Source: Plakobranchus ocellatus
Lineage: Eukaryota; Mollusca; Gastropoda; Plakobranchidae
DNA: 21,630 nucleotides
Assembly: GCA_019648995.1 (NCBI GenBank)
Contig: BLXT01000021.1
Span: forward strand, 407,510 to 429,139
Reading direction: 5' to 3'
Shown here: positions 8,216 through 17,299 of the stretch, in pieces
Numbering within the stretch: position 1 is the stretch's first letter
Layout of the letters: the number at the start of each line of letters is the position of its first letter
The notes under the pieces: generated by a model
Told to the model about the DNA's origin: nothing
The model's input: the letters and a program-made list of their open reading frames with translations, nothing else
Databases searched by the model: none
Program-made: the position numbers and the translations under genes

Positions 8216-10318
8216 TTCGCAACTGAGCTTTTAGATCAACTACCAAGCACTTTGCTTGAAAGAAGCAAAGTTCTTTACAGAAATTAGTAAGAAATGAGCA
8301 TGTTTTGCATCGCTAGAAGTGAATTAAGTCACAAAAAATTTATTTCCTCAGAATGTGAATTTTCTCAAATTTCTTCACCTGAAGCAGGTTATGTACGTTA
8401 TCAATGATGGTAGTCTTGTGAAATTTACTTAGCATATAAATACTGTATAAAAATGTAGAATAAGATGACAGATGACTTTGTTCATACACAGAATAAATTT
8501 GTGAATTAATATTGACCTAGCAAAACAAATCTTGCGGTCCTCTGTAGTTTATAACCATGCTCTTTGATTTCAAATTTCTAACTTCGATAGACACATATGA
8601 TTTATTTTCTATGGTAATAGGAAACATGCCCAATATAGTTTCGATTCTTTAAAAGAAGTCCATGATCAATTGTATTCCGCCGTAGCCAATTAAAAAGCAG
8701 TATCGTCAGTGATAAGTCTATGGAAGATATTGCTTTTCATTTTACTCTGGCAGTATTAATGGCCGTGGACTAGAAAGACGAGAAATGTATAATTTTTCTA
8801 TTATCTACTTCATTCTATAAAACATGAATTTTGACAAACAAAGAAGTCTCTATCCTGTGATTGATTTAATCATCAACTGAAAAGGTTCCACAAAAAATGT
8901 TGAGCTTAAAATGCTTAAGAATTGGCTGCAAATTTGAATTAGAAGCAGGAATGAAATATGTAACGTTCACGTTCATCCCGTCCAGAAGCCAAATAACGTC
9001 TTATTTGGAAACGTTTGAAACATTTCCAGTGGCCAACGCTCTTGGGTGTTTAGTAGTTTTAAGTTGTTGTTTGTTTTGTGTATTCATTTTTCATGTGGAT
9101 TCAGAAGTTCTTCTTTCACTTGTAGGAAGCTGTTCAGATACCTGAAATAATTCCCTGCATGAAGAATTGTTGCTCCTAAAATTGTCAAGGTAGAACATTC
9201 TATTTCAGCTCAGAAGCAGGGTGTTAAAATTGTTTCTTTGTTTGGTTAGTAATACCCTGAGAGCTGGACTTGGAGTTCCATGACCTCCATGTTTTTGTCC
9301 ATATTTAGCCGCTTTTACAATAAGAGACGACTATGGGCATGCTGATCCAGAAGATAAATCCCACGCAGCTGGAGAAACTTTATTCTGTTTAGCGCCCTCC
9401 TAAATGTAAGAGGTAATATTGCTTGCAGTTATATTTTTGGTAGTATTCACAGGGTTTTTTTTATGTGATTTATGAAAGATATTTTGTCAAGCTGTCTGAA
9501 GCTGCAACAGTGGACTGTTTGGAGCTTTACCTTATGTGTCTGAATGTCTAAACCATCGACATGATGCCAACAAATTTGGACGCTCTTTACATAATTTTGT
9601 TAAACATAACAGCTCTGTAAAGATGTTTACTTAGCTGCGGCAAGTTTCTGTATTTATATAATACAAAAGATACAGCATTAACCCACATGATTTTGCACTT
9701 GCATATGATCTTGCATTTTGCATATTGTACAAGACTGTGGTTGTTTACATTGCTATATTTGGATGCTGGGTCATTATCCAAAAGGCGACTGTTCAGCTCC
9801 TGTGCATTTGGCTGGGCAGGTGGCAGGAGAGGGGGTTGGACAGCGATTAGGGGATCTAACTGTGATAACCCTGTGGGTATGTGATTAAACAACTTTTACG
9901 AGAGCTAGTGAAACATGACCAAGGCTCAGATGTGATCACGCAAGAGAGGGTTTTATTGCGCAGTTACAATGTTTACAAGATAGAGCTCTTCAGTAAGAAG
10001 GCTGATTGGTAGTGGCTTTAGTACATACTGTGACACTTACAATCTTGTTTACGATTATTGTGATTGTATGCTGATTTTCCCTGTCTCTTCTTGTTGTCAG
10101 ACAAGTGTTCTTCATAAAATGATGAGCCCATGTACAGGTCTTGGGGAGACTTTTTGTTCATTTTTAGTCAAAATATTTAAAGCGGTGTTTTTAACATTAG
10201 CAATTCAAACTGAAAGAGGTATAATAGTGAAAGTTATTGTGTGTTGCACTTATTAAAATTTTTTATTATGCTCATGAATTTGTTTTTTGTGTTTTTTACC
10301 TGCTTGATGATTATCCAG
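8216..10318. other. no confident gene (putative intron 2, right part)
   Basis: No transposon or RNA motif was recognised. Points of note are a proline-rich minus-strand frame at 9587-9892 and an exon-like 36-nt block at 9209-9244, both treated as findings. A frame at 8897-9145 ends in a hydrophobic stretch but has no splice or start context. Confidence 0.45.
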
Positions 10319-10373
10319 TTCAAATTGCTGTGGCGGCCACCGGTTTGTTCCTTGGTATTGTGATAATGGTTGG
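10319..10373 (+). CDS. internal exon: transmembrane helix of the EGF receptor-like protein
   Basis: This 55-nt exon lies between TTATCCAG and a near-consensus donor GG|GTAAGA. In phase 1 it encodes QIAVAATGLFLGIVIMVG, an uninterrupted hydrophobic segment with a GxxxG motif (GLFLG) of the kind that packs transmembrane helices. It ends in phase 2. Joined to 13877 the helix continues GLYIAAPT and is followed by four arginines, the positive-inside stop-transfer signal of a type I single-pass protein. Its entry phase fits the stalk exon (G|TT gives Val). Hydrophobicity, phase on both sides and a strong donor agree, although a single short exon could arise by chance. Confidence 0.7.
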
Positions 10374-11162
10374 GTAAGAAATCGTATGACACAAATTTGT
10401 GAGTGTTTATGCATTTTATGAGAATTTTACAAAGCTTGATAAATACTACAGTGTAGTTTCTTTGACATACATAACATGCAGAATTGCGCAGTTAGGCCAC
10501 TGACTCAACAAGATTGCGAACTTGAGGACTTAATTCAGTACCCTAAGAATTCAAGAAACGGTAAATCATGGCTTCTTCTGTAACAAAATTGAGATATCGG
10601 GGCCAAATCCAAAGAATATCAATGGTAATTTACTATTGTCTCCTTATACAATTTGTCGTCATTATTAAAAACCATCCCAGTTTCAAGGAAGTTGGGATGT
10701 TGCCCCTATGGTCGGTTGTAATCAACGTTCTAAGTTTGTTTCAACAAGAGATTAAAAGAAAAGGAAAAATCTCTCAAATTCATGGCTTTTAGCAACAAAT
10801 TTCTCAAACTCACGACTTTTTAATCATCAGGAGATAAAGTGCCGGCTTTTATTCGACTTTTTCCATTGAGTGTTATTTATAGATCTGTCAGCTATAATTC
10901 CTGCTGTCTGTCACTTTTCCATCAAGGCCCTCCGTTGTAGATGAAATTAGGAGCCCCACCCTTAACCTTAATCAAAAGACTCTGCTAAAAGTAAAGGCCA
11001 CGTTTTATAAATGCTATTGAATTTGGAAATTATATTTGTCTAAGCAAAAGAAAGTGTCAGAAAGCAATAAACAGAGAAATGGTTCATATGAACTAAGGTA
11101 TAGTTAGAGCTGCACTCCCTTAAGTTCTTTTGTTTTCTGTTCCGGCCTGAATTGCGAAATTA
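10374..11162. other. no gene recognised (putative intron 3, left part)
   Basis: The frame at 10568-10792 has no recognisable domain. Short imperfect echoes (CTCAAATTCATGGCTTTT and CTCAAACTCACGACTTTT near 10777-10820) suggest a local duplication. Confidence 0.45.
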
Positions 11163-11450
11163 GACTATGGTTGAAGATTTATATGTCTCCACCAAAAGGA
11201 TATGTTAATATCTGTGGACTCTTTCTCCACTTGGTTCTCTAAGTTGTCCTCAGTTTTTTTTTCTAAAGCCGTCTGTTGTAGGTATATAGACCTGAGAGCT
11301 ACACTTTCAAACAGAATATGTGGACCCGTTCTCCGCCTGGTTCTTAAGCTGTCCTCAGGTTCTTTTATAAAATCATATGTTGCAGATATAAAGGCCAACC
11401 CCAAAATCTCTAAGTCATTATTTTTTTCCACTTGGTGATCTCTTGTCAAA
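11163..11450. repeat. degenerate tandem repeat, unit about 107 bp
   Basis: Three diverged copies can be aligned. Each starts with a TATGGTTGAAGATTTATA / CTGTTGTAGGTATATAGA / TATGTTGCAGATATAAAG block (about 11167, 11272, 11377). The first two continue with TCTCCACTTGGTTCTCTAAG / TCTCCGCCTGGTTCTTAAGC and GTCCTCAG; the third keeps TCCACTTGGT. Overlapping open frames on both strands here come from the repeat. Confidence 0.7.
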
Positions 11451-11797
11451 AGTCTAAAATAACATTGTTTTTAGACTTTCACGAGAAAGTTTTTTTTTTT
11501 TAATCGAAATCAGCGTCCTCTTTTAGAAAGGATATTTTACTCCATAAATAGAAGACAGAGATTCAATACTAAAACAAAAATAATGATGGAAACAACCCGC
11601 GACGTAGCATGCTCTTTTCAAGAAAAAGTACTTTCAAGAATAAAACAATAATGTTAAAAACGTGACATGGTTTAATCAGATGGTTCAAATGAAGAGAAAA
11701 GAATGGTATCGGCTGGTCATTACTCAATATTTCCCCCCAAATTAACTTGAAGTTCATGCGCTTGAGAGATGGATTTTCTGTTAAATGCTGAGGTCTA
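11451..11797. other. no gene recognised
   Basis: AT-rich with a T-run near 11491-11502. No supported feature. Confidence 0.45.
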
Positions 11798-11888
11798 AAG
11801 AATATCTCGTCAACTGATAGCGGACTTTTGAAGAATATCTTGTCAACAGTTAGCGGACTTTTGAAGAATATCTCGTCAACTTAGCGGT
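11798..11888. repeat. 33-bp tandem repeat, about 2.8 copies
   Basis: The AAGAATATCTCGTCAAC unit starts at 11798, 11831 and 11864, an exact 33-bp period. Each is followed by a TAGCGG segment, and the first two also by ACTTTTG. Copies differ by only a few bases, so the expansion is fairly recent. Confidence 0.9.
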
Positions 11889-12234
11889 TATGACATATTA
11901 CATCTAAATGTGTTCATATCGAGTAAAAAATGATGGAATCATTAATATCGAGCCTTTACAAACACCCTTTACTTGAGAGTAACATGTAGGTAAAACATCA
12001 CATCTCACCAAAAAAACGAGAGACAAAAAAGAGGTATCAAAATGAGTGATATAAAGGTATAAAGGAACACAAAAAATCTTGAGAAATGCATGCGAAATCT
12101 ATGTGTCAAAAATGGCTGTTCAACTAAATGCTGAGGAAGTGAAGCCAGGCTGTGGGCATAACTGTAATTATTAATACCAAAAAAAGTTCTTATAAATAAA
12201 AAATAAACCTTATTAGTACCTTTGAAGGAGGTAG
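11889..12234. other. no gene recognised
   Basis: AT-rich sequence. AAATGCTGAGG at 12126-12136 echoes 11783-11793. No exon or transposon motif was seen. Confidence 0.45.
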
Positions 12235-13377
12235 ATTACAGTGGTCCTCAAAGAGATTCTATAGCCGATCAACAAAGAAGGGAAAATTTACTTCTCAGTC
12301 ATGAAATCACACCTGACAAAATAGCTCAATGAGAATGGCTATGTCAATGTCTCAATCTCAGTGCAGAAAGGGGGTCTTCCAGGAATCCCGGGCTGTCATG
12401 ACTCGCCACAATGATTTGCAAACCATTCAAAAAACGGAACCTATATGTGGTCTGGTTGGGTCTTGCTAACGCATACGGCTCTGAACCAAACAATCCGGCA
12501 AACTCGAATAATGTACCATATTCCAAAGGATATTCAAGTAATGCTCGAAAACTATTTCAATGAATTTAAGTTGAGGTTCTCAACTGAGAAATATAGGACA
12601 GACTGGATACACTTAGAGGTTGGAATTGCTATGTGTTGCACGATATCCCCAATCTTATTTGTTTTGACTTTTTCCTCGATTTGCGAGTCAAGCAGACCTT
12701 GGTGGTGAACATTACTGTGCCATCCCTCAAGACTTTCATGAACGACACAACAATCCTGGGCTCCAAGGAAAGTGAAACCCGCAGAATGCTAGTCGATTAG
12801 ATGTTAAGAACTGGAGCAGAATAAGTTTCAAGCCGAAGAAGTCCCGAAGCCAGCCCATAAGGAAAGGCAAATTATATGAAGATGTGTGCTTCAAAATAGC
12901 TAGTCAAGATATACCAAGGATCAGTGAAAAGTACGTCAATGGCTTTGGAAGATGTTATGACTCGCCCCTGAAAAACGCCAAATGTGTATCTGAAGCTTTA
13001 GAGCAAGCTTCAGTGAGTCTGCAAGCAACAGGCAAGAGTGGTTTGCCAGGAAAGAACAAAGTGCGGTTTCTACAGTTTATATTCATTCCAAAGTTATTGT
13101 GATTACTTTTAGTACATTAGATGAGCACCTCAACTGTGGTATCCATAGAAGCCAAAATAATCAGGTTTGCAAGACAATGGCTAAAGGTCCCACCTGGCCT
13201 GACGAATGTTACAATGTACTGCCGCAAACCGAACCTGATACTCCCCGCTGAAGTCAGAGTACAAGAACAGAAAAGCTGCACTAATGACAATGCTCAAAGA
13301 TTTAGAGGACCAAGCAGTGAGATCCATTCAGCCCCAATGAGAATTGGCAGAAAATGGAAAGTTGACGACGCAGTTAA

Positions 13378-13716
13378 CCCTATCCGTACGTGTGGGATAA
13401 TTTTGTTACCCCCAAGGCTTGTTTTTAAAAAATACTTAAAATGGGAATTTTTATGTCAGCTTTTATGAATTCCTCAGAAAATCAATACTGAATTGACCTG
13501 AGGTCATTCCCGAAACGCTCCATTATTTTTTATTGTGTAAAATGTGGGGTGATTTTGTTACTCCCAACGCATGGATAGCGATTATTTTACTATACGGTAT
13601 GGGGGCACGCAGTTACCCCACACGTACAGATAAGACCATATTGCTATTAAAATTTGGGGGCACTCAGTTACCCCCGACGTGTGGATACGATTATAAAACA
13701 CCTGATACGGATAGGG
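13378..13716. mobile_element. piggyBac-like MITE with TTAA target duplication
   Basis: This 339-bp non-coding element begins CCCTATCCGTA and ends TACGGATAGGG, an 11-bp perfect terminal inverted repeat. TTAA flanks both sides (13374-13377, 13717-13720). TTAA duplication with CCC...GGG termini is the hallmark of piggyBac-superfamily elements and their MITEs. Taking out the element and one TTAA makes the surrounding RT frame continuous, which fixes its limits. Inside are tandem copies of a roughly 56-bp unit. The short frames at 13121-13468 and 13533-13808 that cross its ends are artefacts of the insertion. No transposase is encoded, so it needed one supplied elsewhere. Confidence 0.9.
13391..13675. 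repeat. internal repeats of the MITE, period about 55-58 bp
   Basis: A G-run/TTAC-C-run motif (TGGGG...TTACCCCC) recurs at 13391-13413, 13543-13565, 13601-13619 and 13656-13675. The last three are in tandem and each is followed by a variant of CGTGTGGATA and an AT-rich spacer. Confidence 0.8.
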
Positions 13717-13876
13717 TTAACCAAGCAAAAGCGGGCCTGAAAATGAAAGGGTTAATTGGGATCAGAGAGAATTATACAACCCTTTGCCCTTTCTTCCCAT
13801 TAAGCTAAATGTATCTAACTTTTGTTCTGTTTTTATTAAAAAGTCATTTTACCCTTACTGTCGGATCTCTTTCTAG

Positions 13877-13976
13877 TTTATACATTGCCGCACCTACGAG
13901 ACGTAGAAGGACAGTGCCGCAGACGCAGGAGTCGCCCAGGCCAGAGACAGTGAGCCGTCATGAGTCCGAAGTGTGA
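13877..13976 (+). CDS. cytoplasmic-tail exon, probably terminal, ending in a PDZ ligand
   Basis: The exon follows a strong 3' splice site (GTCGGATCTCTTTCTAG with a pyrimidine-rich run before it). Entered in phase 2 from the transmembrane exon it reads G-LYIAAPT-RRRR-TVPQTQ and stays open to TGA at 13974-13976, ending HESEV. The other two entry phases meet stops sooner. The tail is about 33 residues: end of the membrane helix, stop-transfer arginines, a Pro/Gln/Glu/Ser-rich stretch and ESEV, which fits the class I PDZ pattern (Ser at -2, Val at 0). AATAAA at 14205-14210 fits a terminal exon. Alternatively a donor A|GTGAGC at 13950 would drop the last eight codons and splice onward in phase 0 to a longer cytoplasmic domain beyond the part I can resolve. 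Confidence 0.6.
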
Positions 13977-14204
13977 CATGCTTTCCGGTAAAGATATTAG
14001 TTCAGTAGAAATCACTGTTGAACTTGTGAAAGTCGATCTTCTCTCAGGTAAATTATGTGTTTTTGGTACACTCTGGGAAGCTTTTGCTTCATTATGTAAA
14101 ATTCTAAAATCAAAACCAGAACTGGCTTCATCATACGTGATATTTAAGTGCTGCTAAGTAGCTAAGCCTATTATGTATTTAAGCTTTAGTGCTTTCCTGT
14201 TTAG

Positions 14205-14210
14205 AATAAA
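14205..14210 (+). promoter_or_regulatory. candidate polyadenylation signal AATAAA
   Basis: A canonical hexamer about 230 nt after the TGA at 13974-13976, followed within 20 nt by a GT-rich patch (CGGCTTGTGGC). AATAAA is frequent in AT-rich DNA, so the value comes from its position. Confidence 0.4.
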
Positions 14211-14230
14211 CTTTCGGCTTGTGGCACATC

Positions 14231-15020
14231 TCTTACCTCATTCTCTTCATGGTACATGCATAATTGTAACAACATACTTGTCTTAGTTGCCTTGCATTCA
14301 CCTCACAGAAACCTGAAAAACTTTGATGCCTATGGGATACGGTTCAGTAATGTAATTTGTTCCTGTTGGAAACTAGTACTTCATAAAAACTATCTGTAAT
14401 TCTTTCAAACCCCTGTGATCTCGATTTTCAGTTAATTTACTTTGTTTTTCGCAAAATTTAATCATATAAAGCTCTTCCACACCGCCCATGATAAGGGACA
14501 CCATCTCTTTGTTCAAGTAGATAACCAGGCTTATAACCAGATAATATGCACTTTAATGGAGAGTTACACATTTAAATCCAACCGAAGCGCCTCAATAGAA
14601 ATGGACACAATAAAACCAGAGGTATTAAAAGTTGCTTTTCTATTCTTTGAGATGGGCTGTTTTGACGATTACCATCGAGTTTGTCATGCTCAAAATTAGA
14701 GGGGAGAAAATAAAACAAAAAAATTTTTAACCTAGCGTTATCATGGTAATTTTGCATTTCCTCCTGCAGTTGAAAATCAAATCATACGAAAATTTACTGA
14801 AATTTTCTTTTAAAAAGTAATACAGCAGACATGTTTTTCAAATTGACTAATAGTTTTCTTGTTTGTTGCATCGCTTATGCCCCCATTGTCATTTTGAAAA
14901 AGACAAAGCTCTAAAAATAAAATAAAAATTTAAAATTGAAATTCTCTTTTATTTTTCAGACAAACAATGGAAATGGCGGTGATAATTGTAGGAAATTGTA
15001 TGCATAAATCCTTTGCTATA
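14231..15020. other. no confident gene
   Basis: The frame 14442-14699 matches no family I know. A good 3' splice site (CTTTTATTTTTCAG, AG at 14958-14959) precedes an open block reading TNNGNGGDN in phase 0, with only weak donors; see findings. Confidence 0.4.
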
Positions 15021-15176
15021 TCAAGCATATCCAATCATACCTAATATTTACAGATTCAAGAATCATAGAATATAATCGATACAATCTTAATATTCGCAAA
15101 AGATTGGTATCAATACTGAAACTTTGGATGATGCAATTTTCTTTGGGGTGTAAATTCTTTTTTTTTTTTTTTTTTT
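15021..15176. repeat. direct repeat copy 1, ending in a 19-base T-run
   Basis: Shares ATATCCAATCATACC, AATATTTAC, TAGAATATAATCGATAC, AAGATTGGTATCAATACTG and GATGATGCAATTTT, in order, with 15358-15519. The T-run is 15158-15176. Confidence 0.85.
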
Positions 15177-15357
15177 AATTTTCTTGGGGCACCGAATGAA
15201 TTGTTTGACGAAAAAAAAAATTAGGCTTACTGAGCAAAAGAAATTGATTTTTTATTAGAATGGCATCACTACTTCAACAAAATGTCGATGTGTTGTCTAA
15301 ATATATATATTTCCTTTCGGTCAATTTTTTTATTTTTGCTTTTGCTGTCGAATTACT

Positions 15358-15519
15358 TCAAGAATATCCAATCATACCCAATATTTACGGATCTAATTCA
15401 ACCTGGGCGTAATCAGAAACCTAGAATATAATCGATACTTTGTTAAATGTAATATTTGCTAAAGATTGGTATCAATACTGAAACTTTCGATGATGCAATT
15501 TTTTTTTTTTTTTTTTTTT
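15358..15519. repeat. direct repeat copy 2, ending in a 21-base T-run
   Basis: Second copy, 337 bp downstream in the same orientation, with a short extra segment (about 15398-15415) relative to copy 1. The T-run is 15499-15519. Similar copies with matching T-rich ends suggest either a tandem segmental duplication or two minus-strand copies of a poly-A-ended element. Confidence 0.85.
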
Positions 15520-17299
15520 GTACTTTCCTTGTTTGTTTTTGCCTAGAATCGAATAAATCATACTTTTTCAAGAGCGAATTGAAAGATGATTCAAAATTGT
15601 GGTAAAATTGCTTGCAAGTAAATATTCTTGTCTTAGGCTTTTTAAAAATATTAAACGTGCATATACATATTACTAAAAATGTATAAATTGAGGCCTTAAA
15701 ATTCTATGTTTGTTTGTTGTTGTTCATCTTTGCCATAGATTACCATCGTCTTTGATATTGAAATTGTTCGTCAAAAAAAAAACAAAAAAACCCCAAAAAA
15801 ACCAATGTTTCAATTTCAGAGATAAAATGTGGCAGCTTTTAATTATAAGTACAGATGTCTGGGATCGAATCTAAGTAATTCATAAATTGTCTCTCGAAAA
15901 ACGCGACTGATTTCAAGGTACAAGTAAAATAGTGATGTCAGGTCATTATATAGCGAAATTGATATTATTTAAAATCAATCTTCAACTATTTACTTATCCT
16001 GCCCCAAAAGGTTACTATGTAATTTATTTTTCTCTAAAGGTTTTTTAAAGGATGTTGTTGTCTCTTTTTTTGTGAAAAAAGTGGTTTTGCTGCGAATATT
16101 GTGTCTTAATATTCTGTGAATCATCCAACCTACTAATTCAAATAAGTCTATATCTATATATATGTATCATATCAAACAACATTTTATATTTTCATTTCAA
16201 GCACTAAGTATTTTGTAATTGTGATACATAATTATTTTTTAAAGTGGGGGCTGCGTTCGGCAATAATATATCGGTATCTCCTAGGCCTATAATATTAGTA
16301 AAGAGGAAAAAAAACTGTTGCAGGCCTCTTAAATGAAACTGCGTCATGTAACGTTACGATAATGACCAGGCATGATCAGCTCAATCAATTCATAGTGAAT
16401 CATTTGTCTCTGAGGATGCAAACTCAGATGAGGACGAGGATGTGTATTGTAGGAAGAACCACAATGAGAAATAGCTACTAAGCTTATATGACCCCAAACG
16501 AAGAACAGATCTTGGTTAATGTAGATCTGAATCATGTTATGTCACGATCCCTTGGAACTGTTTCTTTATAGATTAATTGACCACTGCCTGTGATAATGAG
16601 GTGTTTTAAAAGCTCTAAGGAACGGAAATCACTCCCTTTGGAAGTGTCGAGATTATTTGATGGTGATAAATCAGCTGAATGAAGAACTCACATGGTCAAG
16701 AAAAGATCGATTTTTGATAAGGTGGCTTGGCTGCATTCTTCGTGATGCCATAGCTGTTTGTAATATTATTCATTCTGAAACAAAATCATTCGTTTCACAG
16801 ATTATAGAGCGGTGGTAACACTAACAGAATTTAGGGTAGATAATTTTCCGAGAGGACGATCACGCTGACAATTCCATTCCTCCTATTTTGAATATTTAGA
16901 GTTTTTTTTAGCAACATGAACAACTTATCTCTGGGTTTTTCGCACATGCAAATATCATCAAATATAACAAACAAACAATGAGAGTGATATAACTTGGTTT
17001 AACTTTATATTAGAAGTCAGTGTTTAAGGGGACATTCAAATATAATCTTACACCTTGGAGGCTTTTGACCGTTATACCGATAAAAGAAATAATTTCAACT
17101 ACAGTAATTCATATACTACTCTCTAAAACTTACAAGGTAATCGATTGTTGAATGTTCGTCTTGTCACAAGGTAAGCGCCTAAAATGTGTTTGAGACTGCG
17201 ACAAGTCATTGCTTTGGAAATTTATTCAAATTCTTTCGTCATCCGGATATTTACCAATTTGCATACTCAATGATTACTGAGAGCTCCAGATCTTTAGGA
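15520..17299. other. no gene recognised
   Basis: AT-rich sequence with A-runs near 15772-15805. There is a 54-bp dispersed repeat copy at 16581-16634 and TAGGCCTA at 16282-16289. No exon or transposase was recognised. Confidence 0.45.
16581..16634. repeat. 54-bp dispersed repeat, copy 2
   Basis: Ungapped match to 781-834 at 40 of 54 positions by eye, with the same CCTGTGAxAATGAG and GAAATCACTC blocks. Confidence 0.6.

Larger units (their letters stand above)
12235..13760 (+). mobile_element. LINE-like reverse transcriptase fossil, split by a MITE
   Basis: Frames in the + direction follow the order of an RT family common in aquatic animals. NKEGKIYFSV is at about 12268-12297, VQKGGLPGIPGC at about 12362-12397, and WLGLANAYGS at 12453-12482 (motif A). 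IPKDIQ and LEVGIA..C.ISPILFVL (motif B region) are at about 12524-12670, FMNDTTIL at 12735-12758 (motif C), then SFKPKKSR, a connection region with KSGLPGK (about 13031-13051) and RFARQWLKVPPGLTNV (about 13162-13209). GRKWKVDDAVN at 13346-13377 continues as QAKAGLKMKGL after the insertion (13721 on). Motif A Asp is Gly (GGT, 12459-12461) and the first motif C Asp is Asn (AAC, 12741-12743). With several frameshifts and stops it is dead. The clade name is uncertain. Confidence 0.8.

Noticed and set aside
8897-9145. 82-codon + frame with a hydrophobic segment (CLVVLSCCLFCVFIFHV)
   Set aside because: No splice or promoter support, and the hydrophobicity follows from T-rich DNA.
9309-9411. Open block after TCCATATTTAG reading DDYGHADPEDKSHAAGET
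   Set aside because: It reaches a TAA without a usable donor and matches no family I know.
10068-10256. Exon suggested by a very good pyrimidine tract and CAG (TTCCCTGTCTCTTCTTGTTGTCAG, AG at 10099-10100)
   Set aside because: In the phase needed by the receptor gene (two bases then codons) it hits TAA after four codons, and no domain is visible in the other phases. It may be a decoy site.
14442-14699. 85-codon + frame
   Set aside because: No similarity recognised, no ATG at its start, no splice context; length is unremarkable for this composition.
15820-15849. Exon after TTTCAATTTCAG near 15819
   Set aside because: Joined from the 14960 candidate it gives an immediate or early stop, and its donor is weak.
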